A DNA stretch of 36,893 nucleotides from Lachnospiraceae bacterium (GCA_022797535.1 JAAWKU010000016.1:1-36893), one strand, 5' to 3'; shown: positions 26,852 to 36,663, counted from the first letter of the stretch. Program-made: numbers and translations. Notes: a model not told the origin generated them from the letters alone.

Positions 26852-29146
26852 CTATTTATTTTCATTCACATATAGCTGAATACGGTTTTGTATTACACTT
26901 ACTACATCATCTATCCCTTTTTGCCCGCTATAATAAGCTCCCGCTTCTTCATTGATAATTCCAATGATTTCATCATCATCCACAGAAAAGAAGGGCGTTG
27001 CGTCTGGAACCAGTTTAAGCGCCACATTGACATCCTCCCATGTGAATTTTTCTTCAGCTATGACAACTTCCATTCTCTCATCCAATGTCTTCTTCAATGT
27101 AGGATAAGTAAGCCAGATTTCTGCATAGAGTTCACTTTTCTCCCGTGTCAAAGAATCCTCAATAAAGTCCCATGCACTCTCCTTATGCTCCGACACGGCC
27201 GCAATCGCATACGCATCGCTGCTGATTAGAAGATGTCCTCCCCTGCCGTCCGCAGTTGGGAAACCAACACAGGCAGCATCCCCTTTAAACATTTTCAAAT
27301 AGTCCCATAACATGTACGGAGATGTCTCCTCTACAGCAAACAGTACTTCCCCTTTTTCTATTTTAGCAGACAGGGATTCCTCTTCCCTCCCGCTTGCCGC
27401 AACATCCGGATATTGGTTCACATATTCAAGTACCGCCTTAAATTCTTCCGATTCAAAATGACAGACGCCCGCGTCCCAATCTATGAAGGTATCCTCATTG
27501 AACATCATGATATACTGCATCATAGCCTCTTTGGTCACACCGTCAAAGGCTTTCGCACCCGGATAACGGTCTGCGATCGAATACAGTTCCCCCAATGTCA
27601 GCCCCTCTTTATTGACCAACCGTGCGCCGTTTCCCACTACGGTCTGAATTATGAATTCCGCCGGAATCCCCACCAATATATCATCGCAGGTATATACATC
27701 CAATATCCCGTCCACAAAATCCGAGCGTTCAAACACCTCTGACCGCTCCACATAGGGAGTCAGATCCTCAAAGAGCCCCTTTGCAGCCAGTCTCTGCACA
27801 TTAACGCCGGACAGGTCGATCAGATCCATGGGTTCCTTTGTCAGTATAGCATTGTACAGATCCGTCAGGGATTCATAATTATTTACCGTGAGATGATACC
27901 GGCTGTTCCCTCTGTTGAACTTTACTGCCATTGTGGCCAGGTCGCTTCCCCCGTCCACAGTGGCAAGCACCAGTTCTTCCCTTTGGGGCATCTGTTCTGC
28001 CTTTGTCCTTTCCAGCGTCACGATGACTCTGTCATCGTTCATCCAATCTTCCACTGTGGCGCACAGCCTGCCGTCCTCCAGCAGATATAGATTTGTGACA
28101 CAGTATCCATTAATATCACTGTCCATCCAGAGGAATAATTCTTCCCCCACTGAACCGGAATTGTTTTTCTGTGTATCAAAACGATACCCATAGACAGCTC
28201 TGTCATCATACAGCAGTAAATCATATCCGCCGTCCAATTCATCACTCCCTCCGGCGGAGTCACCGTTCCTCCGTGTTCCCGTACAGAGACCGTTGATATT
28301 CGGAAGATTTCCGGCAGTTTCCAGCAGCCGGGCATTCTCAAAATCTATTTCCATCAAGGTGCAGCGCGCGCTGGCCGCCCCTTCCGTATTTCCCAAGTCC
28401 ATGTTCATACTATCCTGACAGATGCAGAAATAAACCCTGCCGTCAGCGCCTTCGCAGGTTCCCTTTATCTGGACAGCTGCCTGATTCTCCGGGGAATTAT
28501 AGATGACAGAGCCATGATAATCCCCGTCACTGGTATACAGCTGTATCTCCCCGTTATCAAGAAAAATGTAAAGCCTCCCCTGACTGTCCACGGTCAGTTC
28601 GTGAATGGAGACATTCCCCCCGGCCTTCTCTGTAATATCCTTGGAAAACAGGCAGCTCCCTTCCAAATCAAACCTGCACAAAAAGCGTTTCATGGAACCG
28701 GACGCCGGATAGACATTTGCGGTCATATACAGACCCTGATCCTGCGTAAAAGACCGATAGCCTACATCCCAGTCACTTCCTCCCTCCGACCAGTTAATGG
28801 GGACACGCTTAAGCTCTCCATTGGTCAGGGAATACTGGCAGATACTTTTTGCACCGGACTCTTCTCCAAGTGACACATAGCAGAAGGTATCGCCCACTGG
28901 CTGCATTCTATTATAATCTGCACGCTCATCCCCCACCGTAATCACTTCCGGTACATAAACCCATTTCCGATCCTGTACGATATTAGAAACAGGTCTTTCT
29001 CCTGATATGACATCATTATCAGATATGCCTTCCTTGCTGCATGATGTCAGAAATAGAGATACATACAACATCAGGCAACATAGGACAAGTCCTAATCGAT
29101 TATGCTTGTCATGAATCTGAAATTTTTTACTTATTAATTTGTTCAT
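26852..29146 (-). CDS. Solute-binding lipoprotein with long N-terminal propeller-like domain
   Basis: This is a 764-residue lipoprotein. The ATG at 29146 follows AAAGAGG; the GTG eight codons earlier overlaps that site. Cys36 in FLTSC is the lipid attachment site. Residues about 55-390 consist of repeated short beta units (DSQGRLYIFLDNGEIQLYTS; LLEDGRLCATVEDW) that suggest a beta-propeller. From about residue 400 a family 1 extracellular solute-binding fold follows (ATMAVKFNRGNSRYHLTVNN, DLYNAILTKEPMDLIDLSG, AIAAVSEHKESAWDFIEDSL). No permease or ATPase gene is next to it, so it may be an orphan binding or sensing protein. Confidence 0.8.
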   Translation of the reverse strand: MNKLISKKFQIHDKHNRLGLVLCCLMLYVSLFLTSCSKEGISDNDVISGERPVSNIVQDRKWVYVPEVITVGDERADYNRMQPVGDTFCYVSLGEESGAKSICQYSLTNGELKRVPINWSEGGSDWDVGYRSFTQDQGLYMTANVYPASGSMKRFLCRFDLEGSCLFSKDITEKAGGNVSIHELTVDSQGRLYIFLDNGEIQLYTSDGDYHGSVIYNSPENQAAVQIKGTCEGADGRVYFCICQDSMNMDLGNTEGAASARCTLMEIDFENARLLETAGNLPNINGLCTGTRRNGDSAGGSDELDGGYDLLLYDDRAVYGYRFDTQKNNSGSVGEELFLWMDSDINGYCVTNLYLLEDGRLCATVEDWMNDDRVIVTLERTKAEQMPQREELVLATVDGGSDLATMAVKFNRGNSRYHLTVNNYESLTDLYNAILTKEPMDLIDLSGVNVQRLAAKGLFEDLTPYVERSEVFERSDFVDGILDVYTCDDILVGIPAEFIIQTVVGNGARLVNKEGLTLGELYSIADRYPGAKAFDGVTKEAMMQYIMMFNEDTFIDWDAGVCHFESEEFKAVLEYVNQYPDVAASGREEESLSAKIEKGEVLFAVEETSPYMLWDYLKMFKGDAACVGFPTADGRGGHLLISSDAYAIAAVSEHKESAWDFIEDSLTREKSELYAEIWLTYPTLKKTLDERMEVVIAEEKFTWEDVNVALKLVPDATPFFSVDDDEIIGIINEEAGAYYSGQKGIDDVVSVIQNRIQLYVNENK

Positions 29147-29246
29147 TGAAAATACCTCTTTCCTCTTCACTTATTTATTTTTATGAAGATATGTATCATG
29201 TAGCGTAAACGCCTTTGATCTTCAAACCTATAACAATTTAATACAA

Positions 29247-29284
29247 CAATTCCACTTGAACCACAAACGGCCCAAGTGGAATTG
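29247..29284 (-). terminator. Hairpin after the SH3 protein gene
   Basis: A 12-bp perfect stem CAATTCCACTTG/CAAGTGGAATTG (29247-29258 with 29273-29284) with a 14-base loop lies 57 bp downstream of the minus-strand SH3 gene and before the binding-protein gene. The following T-rich tract is only moderate. Confidence 0.55.
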
Positions 29285-29340
29285 CTTATATAAGCACTCA
29301 TCCACATAAATTTAATCAACAACGTATGGCTGATACTGTC

Positions 29341-29721
29341 TTAGTTTCGTCTCTTAAGGTAGGTCAATGCAACCCAGCCCGTATAACCGGTAGAGCTGCT
29401 CGTGACTTTCATCCAAGTGTAACCGTCTCTTTTCTGGTATTCTCCGCTTGTTACAACCCAATCTCCTTTTCCCTTGTAAAGAAGGCTAACTCTCTCTGAG
29501 TCTGTACCGGGGGCTCTTCTCAAAGCAACCCCTTCGCCTGTTACATCGCATTTCTTATTTTCCCAACCACTCAGTACAGAATACCGAGCGGCTGAACTTT
29601 CAACCGAAACAGATGCCTCCCGATCCTGCGCAGGCAGCTCTGCTGCGAAGGAAGTCACTGAGCAGGCCAACATCATGCCCAATGATAAAACAGTTGCTAC
29701 AAATCTCTTAGTCTTTCTCAT
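29341..29721 (-). CDS. Secreted SH3-domain protein
   Basis: This is a small 126-residue secreted protein. Residues 1-27 are a signal peptide (RFVATVLSLGMMLACSVTSF, cleavage after AAA-like FAA). Residues about 55-123 form a bacterial SH3 domain (VTGEGVALRRAPGTDSERVS; GYTWMKVTSSSTGYTGWVAL). Bacterial SH3 domains commonly bind peptidoglycan or cell-wall peptides. GAAGGGA precedes the ATG. It lies upstream of the binding-protein and lysozyme genes on the same strand, with a hairpin between, so it is probably its own transcript. Confidence 0.85.
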   Translation of the reverse strand: MRKTKRFVATVLSLGMMLACSVTSFAAELPAQDREASVSVESSAARYSVLSGWENKKCDVTGEGVALRRAPGTDSERVSLLYKGKGDWVVTSGEYQKRDGYTWMKVTSSSTGYTGWVALTYLKRRN

Positions 29722-30252
29722 AACGATCCCTTCTTTCTTAATTTATTATACTCATGTGGATGAAAAGTACTTCCTGAATTGGTTACTTATGTAATTTCAC
29801 TCAGCCTTTTCCGCATCGCCTCATCCCTCCTTCTGAAAATGACTTTATCACAAAAAAGCCAGTTGTGCCGTTTGCTGGCATAATTAGGCAATAAATTAGG
29901 AAAAATTGGACACAAAAAATCATGACCCTATTTATAGTCATGACTTTTTGTGTCTATACTGCATTTTCAATCCTTGACATATATAATCAGTCTAGCACTG
30001 AAAATCTCTCCACTCGTCTGTATATCCATATTTCAATTGTAGGATTCTACAATTTTTTAACATTTTGCAATCCAATACCATCAAGTTGGTTCGCATATAT
30101 CTGCACTTAATTTTTGGCATCTCCGTTTCAAATTTTTGTGAAATAGAACGTAGCAGCTGATTATACAGATAGAGAATAAAAAATTTTTGCAAACCGATAA
30201 ATCAAAAAATACGCAAAAATATGTAGCGGCAGGAATCATAAAATCAAACATG
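29722..30252. other. AT-rich gene-free stretch with one long inverted repeat
   Basis: No ORF with a ribosome binding site is present. The arms 29911-29926 and 29937-29952 (CACAAAAAATCATGAC / GTCATGACTTTTTGTG) pair at 15 of 16 positions around a 10-base AT loop, with A/T tracts on both sides, as in a bidirectional terminator. It is the only structured element I see; the rest probably holds the SH3 gene promoter. Confidence 0.5.
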
Positions 30253-31002
30253 CTATTCATTCTTCAGTAATCTTTCTCTAACCTGTTTACGATTTATTTT
30301 GCTGATTGTTAAAATCGTTCCATTGACTAATTCCACCATTTCATAAGTATACCGTAAAACGTATTCTTTATTAATGACATAAGATTGATGAATCATGATG
30401 AAATCATTTGTCAACCCCTTTACAATATCTTTTAATTTTCCATAAGTTTCGTAGGTATCATGTGATGTTGCTATTTTTATCTTTTTTCCCTTGCTTTCAA
30501 AATACATGATATCTCCCATGGCAATATAGTAATAATCTTTTCCCGATCGGAATTCAAACCTTTCTTTTCTCTTTGCTATAATGTTAATCGCCATATCCAT
30601 TGCATGATTAATATGCTCCTGCAGGATTGGTTTCAGCAAAAAATCCATGGGCTGCGTTTTAAACAGTTGCAGAACATAAGATGTCTTTCCTGAAATATAG
30701 ATTATCTGTAACATCATATTATCCAACACATTTCTAATATAACTTCCAACCTCTATTCCAGTCATTTTGAATAGTTCTATATCAAGAAATAGAATATCCA
30801 AATGATTACCTTGCGCCAGATAATCCCTTAAACCCTCTCCTGTGTACCAAATCTGCACCTCAACCTTAACCGTCTTTTCTTTTGCGTACCGCAATAACAT
30901 ATTTTCAATAGACGTACAAATATTTTCGCCGTCATCACATATTCCTATATTATACATCCCGCACCCCGTAATATTTGTTTTGCAAAATGATACATCTTTC
31001 AT
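30253..31002 (-). CDS. LytTR-family response regulator (AgrA/VirR type)
   Basis: This 249-residue two-component response regulator has a receiver domain at about residues 17-135, with the acidic pair in GICDDG (Asp23, Asp24), the phosphoacceptor Asp74 in ILFLDIEL and the conserved Lys in DFLLKPI. The LytTR DNA-binding domain follows (about 145-245: IMYFESKGKKIKIATSHDTY, FIMIHQSYVINKEYV). The protein may start at Met16 (MYNIGICDDG, position 30957), as most relatives do; neither start has a good ribosome binding site. No histidine kinase gene is adjacent, so it is an orphan within the window. It is divergent from the XRE gene. Confidence 0.88.
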   Translation of the reverse strand: MKDVSFCKTNITGCGMYNIGICDDGENICTSIENMLLRYAKEKTVKVEVQIWYTGEGLRDYLAQGNHLDILFLDIELFKMTGIEVGSYIRNVLDNMMLQIIYISGKTSYVLQLFKTQPMDFLLKPILQEHINHAMDMAINIIAKRKERFEFRSGKDYYYIAMGDIMYFESKGKKIKIATSHDTYETYGKLKDIVKGLTNDFIMIHQSYVINKEYVLRYTYEMVELVNGTILTISKINRKQVRERLLKNE

Positions 31003-31170
31003 GTTTATATTTCAACCCCTTCTCCCGAGTCTATTTTGGAACTGATCTTTCTAAAATTACCAATTAACTACTTAAAGTATGAATCATTCCCATATTTTTG
31101 TAAACATAAATATTTGAAATATATTGTGGGTATTTAAAATAGTATAAACTTATTTTATTGGAGGTGTGAA

Positions 31171-31494
31171 ATGGACGAAAAATTTATCCAGGAAAGAATC
31201 AATGACTTACGCATGAAAAAGAATATCTCCGAATATCAGCTTAGTCTGGAATTAGGGCACAGCCAGGGATATATTCAGGCGATAACCTCCGGTCGTAATC
31301 TTCCCTCTATGAGCGCATTCCTCGACATCTGTTCTTATTTTGATATTACACCCTCTGAATTTTTTAATCCCTCTATCAATAATCCAAGCCTTGTCAGGAA
31401 CATAATGGAAGATGTGGAAAAATTGTCAGACAGTGATTTACTGCTTCTCTCCACCGTGCTCAAACGCTTTTTAGAACTACATTCCAAACCATAG
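31171..31494 (+). CDS. Small XRE-family HTH regulator
   Basis: This is a 107-residue regulator. Residues 6-64 form an XRE/Cro helix-turn-helix (INDLRMKKNISEYQLSLELG, SQGYIQAITSGRNLPSMSAF). The conserved tail DICSYFDITPSEFF is followed by a 35-residue helix that may mediate dimerisation. GGAGGTG lies six bases before the ATG. It is transcribed away from the LytTR gene; the two share a 168-bp AT-rich region and may be cross-regulated, but no operator is obvious. Confidence 0.88.
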   Translation: MDEKFIQERINDLRMKKNISEYQLSLELGHSQGYIQAITSGRNLPSMSAFLDICSYFDITPSEFFNPSINNPSLVRNIMEDVEKLSDSDLLLLSTVLKRFLELHSKP

Positions 31495-31687
31495 GACAAC
31501 TATAGTTTGCTCCTTTAAATACTTCTTTTTCCACTTTTAATCCTTCTGTATTTGAATAGACTTGAAAAATAAAGGCAAATTTGATTGAATTAGATTTCTG
31601 ACTTCCTTATGGTATTTTAGTGTCAAGTTATCCTATTTCCCTTTTTCAGCATCAAAACCAGGATGTTTTCACTCCGATCTGCTGCTT

Positions 31688-33292
31688 TCACAGCAATTTT
31701 TTTCCTGGACGAAAATAGCACCCCCCCTTGACCTTACTGGTTTCTAGCCAACTTAACACTATAATACCATTAACACCTATTCTATCATTCGGATATTCTG
31801 TCTCCCCTCGCAGCGGCCTGGCTCCCTTTCTCAGATACGCCTTCACCTTCTCCCCATACAGAAATGGGTCATTCCCTCTCACAATGCCCCACTCCACCAA
31901 CAAAGCGGCCGCCCCGGACACAATGGGCGTGGCAAAGGAAGTCCCGGTAAAGGGGCTGTATCCCCCATATAGATCAGGAGCCAGGATGCCCACCCCCGGT
32001 GCTGCCAGGTCGGGCTTCACCAGGCCTGCGGAGATCACGCCGATGGTGCGGCCCGCATCCACATAACCCCGACCTGAAAAATCCGCATAACTGTCATAAG
32101 TACTGTCATAGGCCCCCACGGTAATGACCTTCGCAGCCGTGGAGGGAATGGTCAATGTCACCTGGGGGGTGGGCTGATAAAAACCGGTACGGCTGCTTCT
32201 GGCGGCATAACTGGGCAAATACAGGTAATATTGGCCCGTAACCGTCTGTACCGGTTCTATGCGGATTGTCCATACACCGCTGTTAATATACTGCCTGCCT
32301 CCAGTCACAGCATCTGCTGTTCCCATCCCCGATCCACGGGCCGCATTGCCCCCAGCCGCAGGCACGATCAGTTCCAGGTAAATCTCCTGGGCTACCGCAT
32401 AGGGGAGAGGTTTACCCAGATATACCAGAATCTGGGTCTGCTCCAGCTGCAAAGTATACTTTCCGCCTTCCACCGGCTCCGGCAGCGGCGCCTCCTGACC
32501 ACCGGGGGAACGCAGATAAATACGGTACACATCGCTGTAATTTTTCCATAATTGGATACTCAGGGAATGTTCGTACTCTGCCACCGCCAACTGAATTTCC
32601 GCCAGGCGGGCGATGCCGCCAAAGCCCGTTTCCCCGAACAAATTCCCTGCCACATGTCCTGCAGAGTTGCCCTCATTACCGCTTCCCACACAGATCACGC
32701 TGCGACCGATCTCCGCCGCATTGTCCAGGAATCGCTCCAGCAGAGAACCTCCGTCATGGGAACCGTAGGTGTTTCCAAAGCTGAGATTGATCACCAGCGG
32801 CATCCCCAGTTCCATGGACTTTTGCAGAGCGTAGGTGACTCCCCTCATGATCTCCGTAGTGCGGGGAAAACCATCCTCTCCGGGCAGCCCCAGTTTCACC
32901 ACCAGCAGGGAAGCAGCAGGCGCCACTCCCCGATATTGACTGCCCGGTATACCAGGATTTCCCATCATACCGATTCCGGATGTTCCAGGCCTGCTGCCTC
33001 CGCCGCCATACGCCGGCAGACAACCCGCCGCAATGCCCGCCACCGCCGTGCCGTGGCCACTGGTATCCACGCTGGGTAGCAGCATATATCGTTCCTGCGC
33101 GCCAGATGCCGCCAGGGCCTGATTGATCTGCTCCGCCGAAAATTCCACCCCCTGGACAAAACCGTTGGGAGGCAGACGCTCCCCGTTCCCCGCCTCCGGC
33201 CGCAGAGTCTGATCCCACAAATAGAGAATGCGGGTGCGGCCTGCGCTGTCTTGGAATTCCGGCCGAGTATAATCAATCCCCTCTCCTGTCAA
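31688..33292 (-). pseudogene. Csp-like S8 subtilase, 5' truncated by mobile module 2
   Basis: The 534 residues correspond to a subtilase of the clostridial Csp/S8 type that lacks its N-terminus. The catalytic His (His80 in VDTSGHGTAVAG) and Ser (about Ser452 in FTGTSFATPIVSG) are present, as is the oxyanion Asn region VINLSFGNTYGSHDG. The frame opens with TTG and the residues TGEGIDYTRPEFQ, that is, right after the Asp of the subtilase D-[ST]-G motif. The prodomain and catalytic Asp are missing, and element sequence starting TGTCAAGT lies directly upstream. It is probably inactive. Csp proteins activate the spore cortex hydrolase during germination. The C-terminus also looks altered after YPNDRIG. 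Confidence 0.8.
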
Positions 33293-33448
33293 GTAGTTGT
33301 ACCCAGTTATTTAACCATTTTTACTGGCTTTTTTCTGCTTTTTCCCTAAAAAGCAATACCTGCTGTCAACTAATTGCCATAAATTCATATCGAGTACGTT
33401 AAATTACTGCAAAGCATCCCACATTTCTAACCATGCGGACTCAATGTT
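33287..33448. other. Putative left end of mobile module 2
   Basis: The sequence TGTCAAGTAGTTGT at 33287-33300 lies at the break in the subtilase gene, 162 bp beyond the recombinase C stop. It matches the TGTCAAGT at the same position and orientation in module 1. No gene is present in the interval. Confidence 0.45.
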
Positions 33449-34963
33449 TTATTTCACTTTCCAACATATCACTATGTTCTGCTCGTCATATACCTCTATT
33501 TTTTCGATGTATTGGTCTATCATCTCTTTTGTGAGAACAGTAAACCGGCTCCCGGCGCTCCCCATGTCCTCGTCACATACCAATGCGGCATAATCCCTTT
33601 CCATCTGCTCCATACTGTGGTCCAGATTTTTCAGTTTTATCTCCACTGATTTTACTGTTTCACTTTCAACCTGAAATTCATCCGTCCTGCCTAAACGGTA
33701 ATTCTGATATTCCTCCAGTCTTATGTTCCGCAGTTTTGCCGCTCTGGATAACAGCTCCTGCCTTTTATGCCTTAATTCTTTTATCCCAGCCTCCAGCCGC
33801 TCTGCGAACTCCCTGCGTCGCTTTTCAAGTTCTCCGTCCGCTGAGAGTTTTTCCTGCAGCATAAGCAGCACATACTGCTCCATAAACATCCCATTCACCC
33901 TGCGGACGCAGTTTTCCAGTGTATTTGTATAGCGGTTATGGCAGTAAAAATATGGGTTAAGCCCTGTGCGGTAACACAGGTTCTTTTTACAGCAGCCGCA
34001 GATCAGCTTTCCAGTCAGAGAATGTTCCCTCTTCTGCGCAGGATTCCTTTTCTTCCCACGTCCCTCCTGCACCTTATCAAAGGTTTCCCTGTCTATGACA
34101 GGCTCATGGCGCCCATATGCAATCAGCCACTCCTCACGGGAATTTAAGCAGTTCTTTCCGCCCACAAATTCCTTTGTGGTCTTTTTCTGCACAATATTAC
34201 CGATGTAGACTTGGTTTCGCAGTATCCGGCATATCCCGGAACTGCTCCACAGGAACCTCCCGCCCTTGGGAACGCGGCTGGTCTTTCCCTTTTCGATCTT
34301 GAACTCAATCGGTGTCTTTACCCCCGTTTCATTGAATAGCCGCGCAATCTGAGAAGATGTATACCCCTCCGCCGTCAGAGAAAAAATTCTCCTTACAATT
34401 TCCGCCTCGTCTTTTTCGATTAACAGCCTATGGCCATTCTTTGGGTCTTTCTCATACCCAAAAGGACTGTTTCCACTGACATACTGTCCCTGCTCTTTTC
34501 TCACGGCAAGGGAGGACCGCACTTTCTGGGATAAATCCTTACTGTATAGATCATACAGCAGATTCTTAAAATTAACATCAAAATCTGCCACTCCGCCCTG
34601 GCGCTCCCAGCTGTCATAGCCGTCATTTACAGAGATAAAACGCACCCCCATAAACGGAAATATCTGTTCCAGATAGGAACCAAGTTCAATATAGTCCCTG
34701 GCAAATCTTGAAAAGTCTTTTACGATAATGCAGTCTATCTTTGATTCTTTTACCATCTCAAGCAGGGCCTGCATCCCCGGACGGTGGAAGTTTGTCCCGG
34801 TATAGCCGTCATCAATAAATTCCAACAGGTCATAATTGGAAAAGTTTTCCGCTGCATATCTCTGCAAAAGAATGCGCTGCGTTGCAATGCTGCTGCTTTC
34901 TGAGCCGCATTCCCCTTCTTCCCTTGACAGCCGCATATAAGTTGCAATCTGATATGTCTCCAC
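33449..34963 (-). CDS. Large serine recombinase C, module 2
   Basis: This 504-residue large serine recombinase has a GTG start at 34963 with GGAGG in the end of recombinase B. The nucleophile is Ser13 in IATYMRLSREEG; IDDGYTGTNFHRPGMQALLE and IVKDFSRFARDYIELGSYLE follow. The recombinase domain has FSLTAEGYTSSQIARLF; the zinc-ribbon is LICGCCKKNLCYR, and the terminal part is VLTKEMIDQYIEKIEVYDEQ. It is similar to recombinase C of module 1 along its length but lacks the 6-residue repeat insert. It is the last gene of the module 2 operon and lies next to the interrupted subtilase gene. Confidence 0.92.
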   Translation of the reverse strand: METYQIATYMRLSREEGECGSESSSIATQRILLQRYAAENFSNYDLLEFIDDGYTGTNFHRPGMQALLEMVKESKIDCIIVKDFSRFARDYIELGSYLEQIFPFMGVRFISVNDGYDSWERQGGVADFDVNFKNLLYDLYSKDLSQKVRSSLAVRKEQGQYVSGNSPFGYEKDPKNGHRLLIEKDEAEIVRRIFSLTAEGYTSSQIARLFNETGVKTPIEFKIEKGKTSRVPKGGRFLWSSSGICRILRNQVYIGNIVQKKTTKEFVGGKNCLNSREEWLIAYGRHEPVIDRETFDKVQEGRGKKRNPAQKREHSLTGKLICGCCKKNLCYRTGLNPYFYCHNRYTNTLENCVRRVNGMFMEQYVLLMLQEKLSADGELEKRRREFAERLEAGIKELRHKRQELLSRAAKLRNIRLEEYQNYRLGRTDEFQVESETVKSVEIKLKNLDHSMEQMERDYAALVCDEDMGSAGSRFTVLTKEMIDQYIEKIEVYDEQNIVICWKVK

Positions 34964-34971
34964 CTTAAACC

Positions 34972-36663
34972 CTAACCTCCATGCTGCGCTTCAGGCATAT
35001 TTCTTCTCTTAAAAGCAAAAATAATCTTTATACGCTGATCCTGATATATTTCGATCCTGTGAATGAGTGTCCCCACCGCTTCTGCTGTCAATTCCGTTCC
35101 TGCACTTCCTTGGGCCAATTCCCTGAGGCACTGATTTTTCCGGGCTGTATATGCGTCTATTTCCTTTAACTTCTCAACAATATCCGCCTGCTGAATTTGA
35201 AAAGCTGCCATTCTTCGGCTATTGTCGTCCCTTACCTTCCGAAACGAACTTTCACTCATCTCCCCCATGCGGTATTGGATATACTGTTCGCTTCCCCTCT
35301 TTGTAAGTTCCGCTATCTTTCTGTCAAGTCCGATTAATTGGGCGTTCCATTCCTTCTTTTCTGTCTCCGCCTCCCTGGCGCTGATCTGTACAAAATCTTT
35401 CAGATGCATTGCCGACAGAGCAAATTCCTGGCGGATTGCCTTTCGGACCAGCTCTGTCAGCGTCGACAGCGTAATGCTTTTTGTAACGCATCTGTGCTCG
35501 TCAATCCTGTCAGCTTTGGGACAGTTGTAGCTGTATATCCTTATTCTTTCCTTTGAATGAAATGCCTTTACCTGGGTTACCCGCCTCATTTTTGTCCCAC
35601 AGTCGCCGCAATAAAGTATTCCGTCAAAGATATCCGCCTCCACGGGAACGGATTTGGAAAAGCTGCTTTTATTGCAGTAGACAGAAGATTTTTCAAACCG
35701 GGACGCCGCCTGAAAGAAAATATCCTTGCTGACGATAGCCTCGTGAGTATGTTCTTTTACAGACCATTTCTCAGAATCCATATCACGAAAGTCACATATC
35801 CTGTAATCCTTCCCGCAGGTCCTCCCCTGTACAAGATATCCCATATAAACCGGGTTTGTCAGAATCATTTTGACAGTAGCCTTGGACCATTGGAGCAGTT
35901 CACTGCCCTCCTGACAGTAAACGCGACCTGTCTTATGGTATAGCGCAGGCCTCACGATCCCTTTCCCATAGAGCCACTCCACAATTTCTTTCATATTTTT
36001 GCCGGACAGGAACAGGTCATAAATTTTTTTAACAATATCAGAAGTGGTTTCTTCTATATAAAGACACTTTTTATCTCCAATCCATGCCGCCCTGTACCCA
36101 TAGGGCGGTACTCCGCCGGTATAACTGCCCTGCGACCATTTTTCTTTCCTGCTGGCCTTTACTTTGACCGCTATATCTCTGGCATACATTTCATTTACCA
36201 GATTTTTCAGATTTACGCCCAATGCTTCACTTTGTCCTGAAACATTCATGCTGTCAAAACTATCCGTGACTGCGATAAAGCGCACTCCCAAAAAAGGAAA
36301 AATCCTCTCTATGTAATTACCGGTCTCAATATGGTTTCTTCCAAATCGGGATAAGTCTTTCACAATGATGCAGTCTATCCTCCGCATCCTTACATCCCGC
36401 ATCATCCGTTCAAAACCTTCCCGGTGGAAATTCGTCCCTGTCTTTCCGATATCTGTATAGCAGTCAAAGATAACCATATCTTTCTGCTGCCTGACAAACG
36501 CTTTCGCTATCTCGATCTGTGTCTCAATGGATTCGTTCTTCCGGGCCTGTGAATATGCCCTCTGCCCGCCGGCCTTTTCCCCGTCCACGGACAGCCTCGC
36601 ATATATGCCCACAGAATAAATTCTTTTTGCCGCTATATTTTTCTTTTTAGAGATTCTGGGCAT
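34972..36663 (-). CDS. Large serine recombinase B, module 2
   Basis: This 563-residue large serine recombinase has its nucleophile Ser25 in SVGIYARLSVDGEK. The B-type stretch CYTDIGKTGTNFHREGFERM and IVKDLSRFGRNHIETGNYIE match recombinase B of module 1. The zinc-ribbon begins ILYCGDCGTKMRRV; the C-terminus has LIHRIEIYQDQRIKIIFAF. The ATG at 36663 directly abuts the recombinase A stop (TAAATG). Its stop is 8 bp before recombinase C, so the three genes form one transcript. Confidence 0.93.
   Translation of the reverse strand: MPRISKKKNIAAKRIYSVGIYARLSVDGEKAGGQRAYSQARKNESIETQIEIAKAFVRQQKDMVIFDCYTDIGKTGTNFHREGFERMMRDVRMRRIDCIIVKDLSRFGRNHIETGNYIERIFPFLGVRFIAVTDSFDSMNVSGQSEALGVNLKNLVNEMYARDIAVKVKASRKEKWSQGSYTGGVPPYGYRAAWIGDKKCLYIEETTSDIVKKIYDLFLSGKNMKEIVEWLYGKGIVRPALYHKTGRVYCQEGSELLQWSKATVKMILTNPVYMGYLVQGRTCGKDYRICDFRDMDSEKWSVKEHTHEAIVSKDIFFQAASRFEKSSVYCNKSSFSKSVPVEADIFDGILYCGDCGTKMRRVTQVKAFHSKERIRIYSYNCPKADRIDEHRCVTKSITLSTLTELVRKAIRQEFALSAMHLKDFVQISAREAETEKKEWNAQLIGLDRKIAELTKRGSEQYIQYRMGEMSESSFRKVRDDNSRRMAAFQIQQADIVEKLKEIDAYTARKNQCLRELAQGSAGTELTAEAVGTLIHRIEIYQDQRIKIIFAFKRRNMPEAQHGG

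Noticed and set aside
29992..30192. Minus-strand 66-residue frame in the AT-rich gap
   Set aside because: No ribosome binding site and no recognisable pattern; frames of this size are expected by chance in AT-rich DNA.
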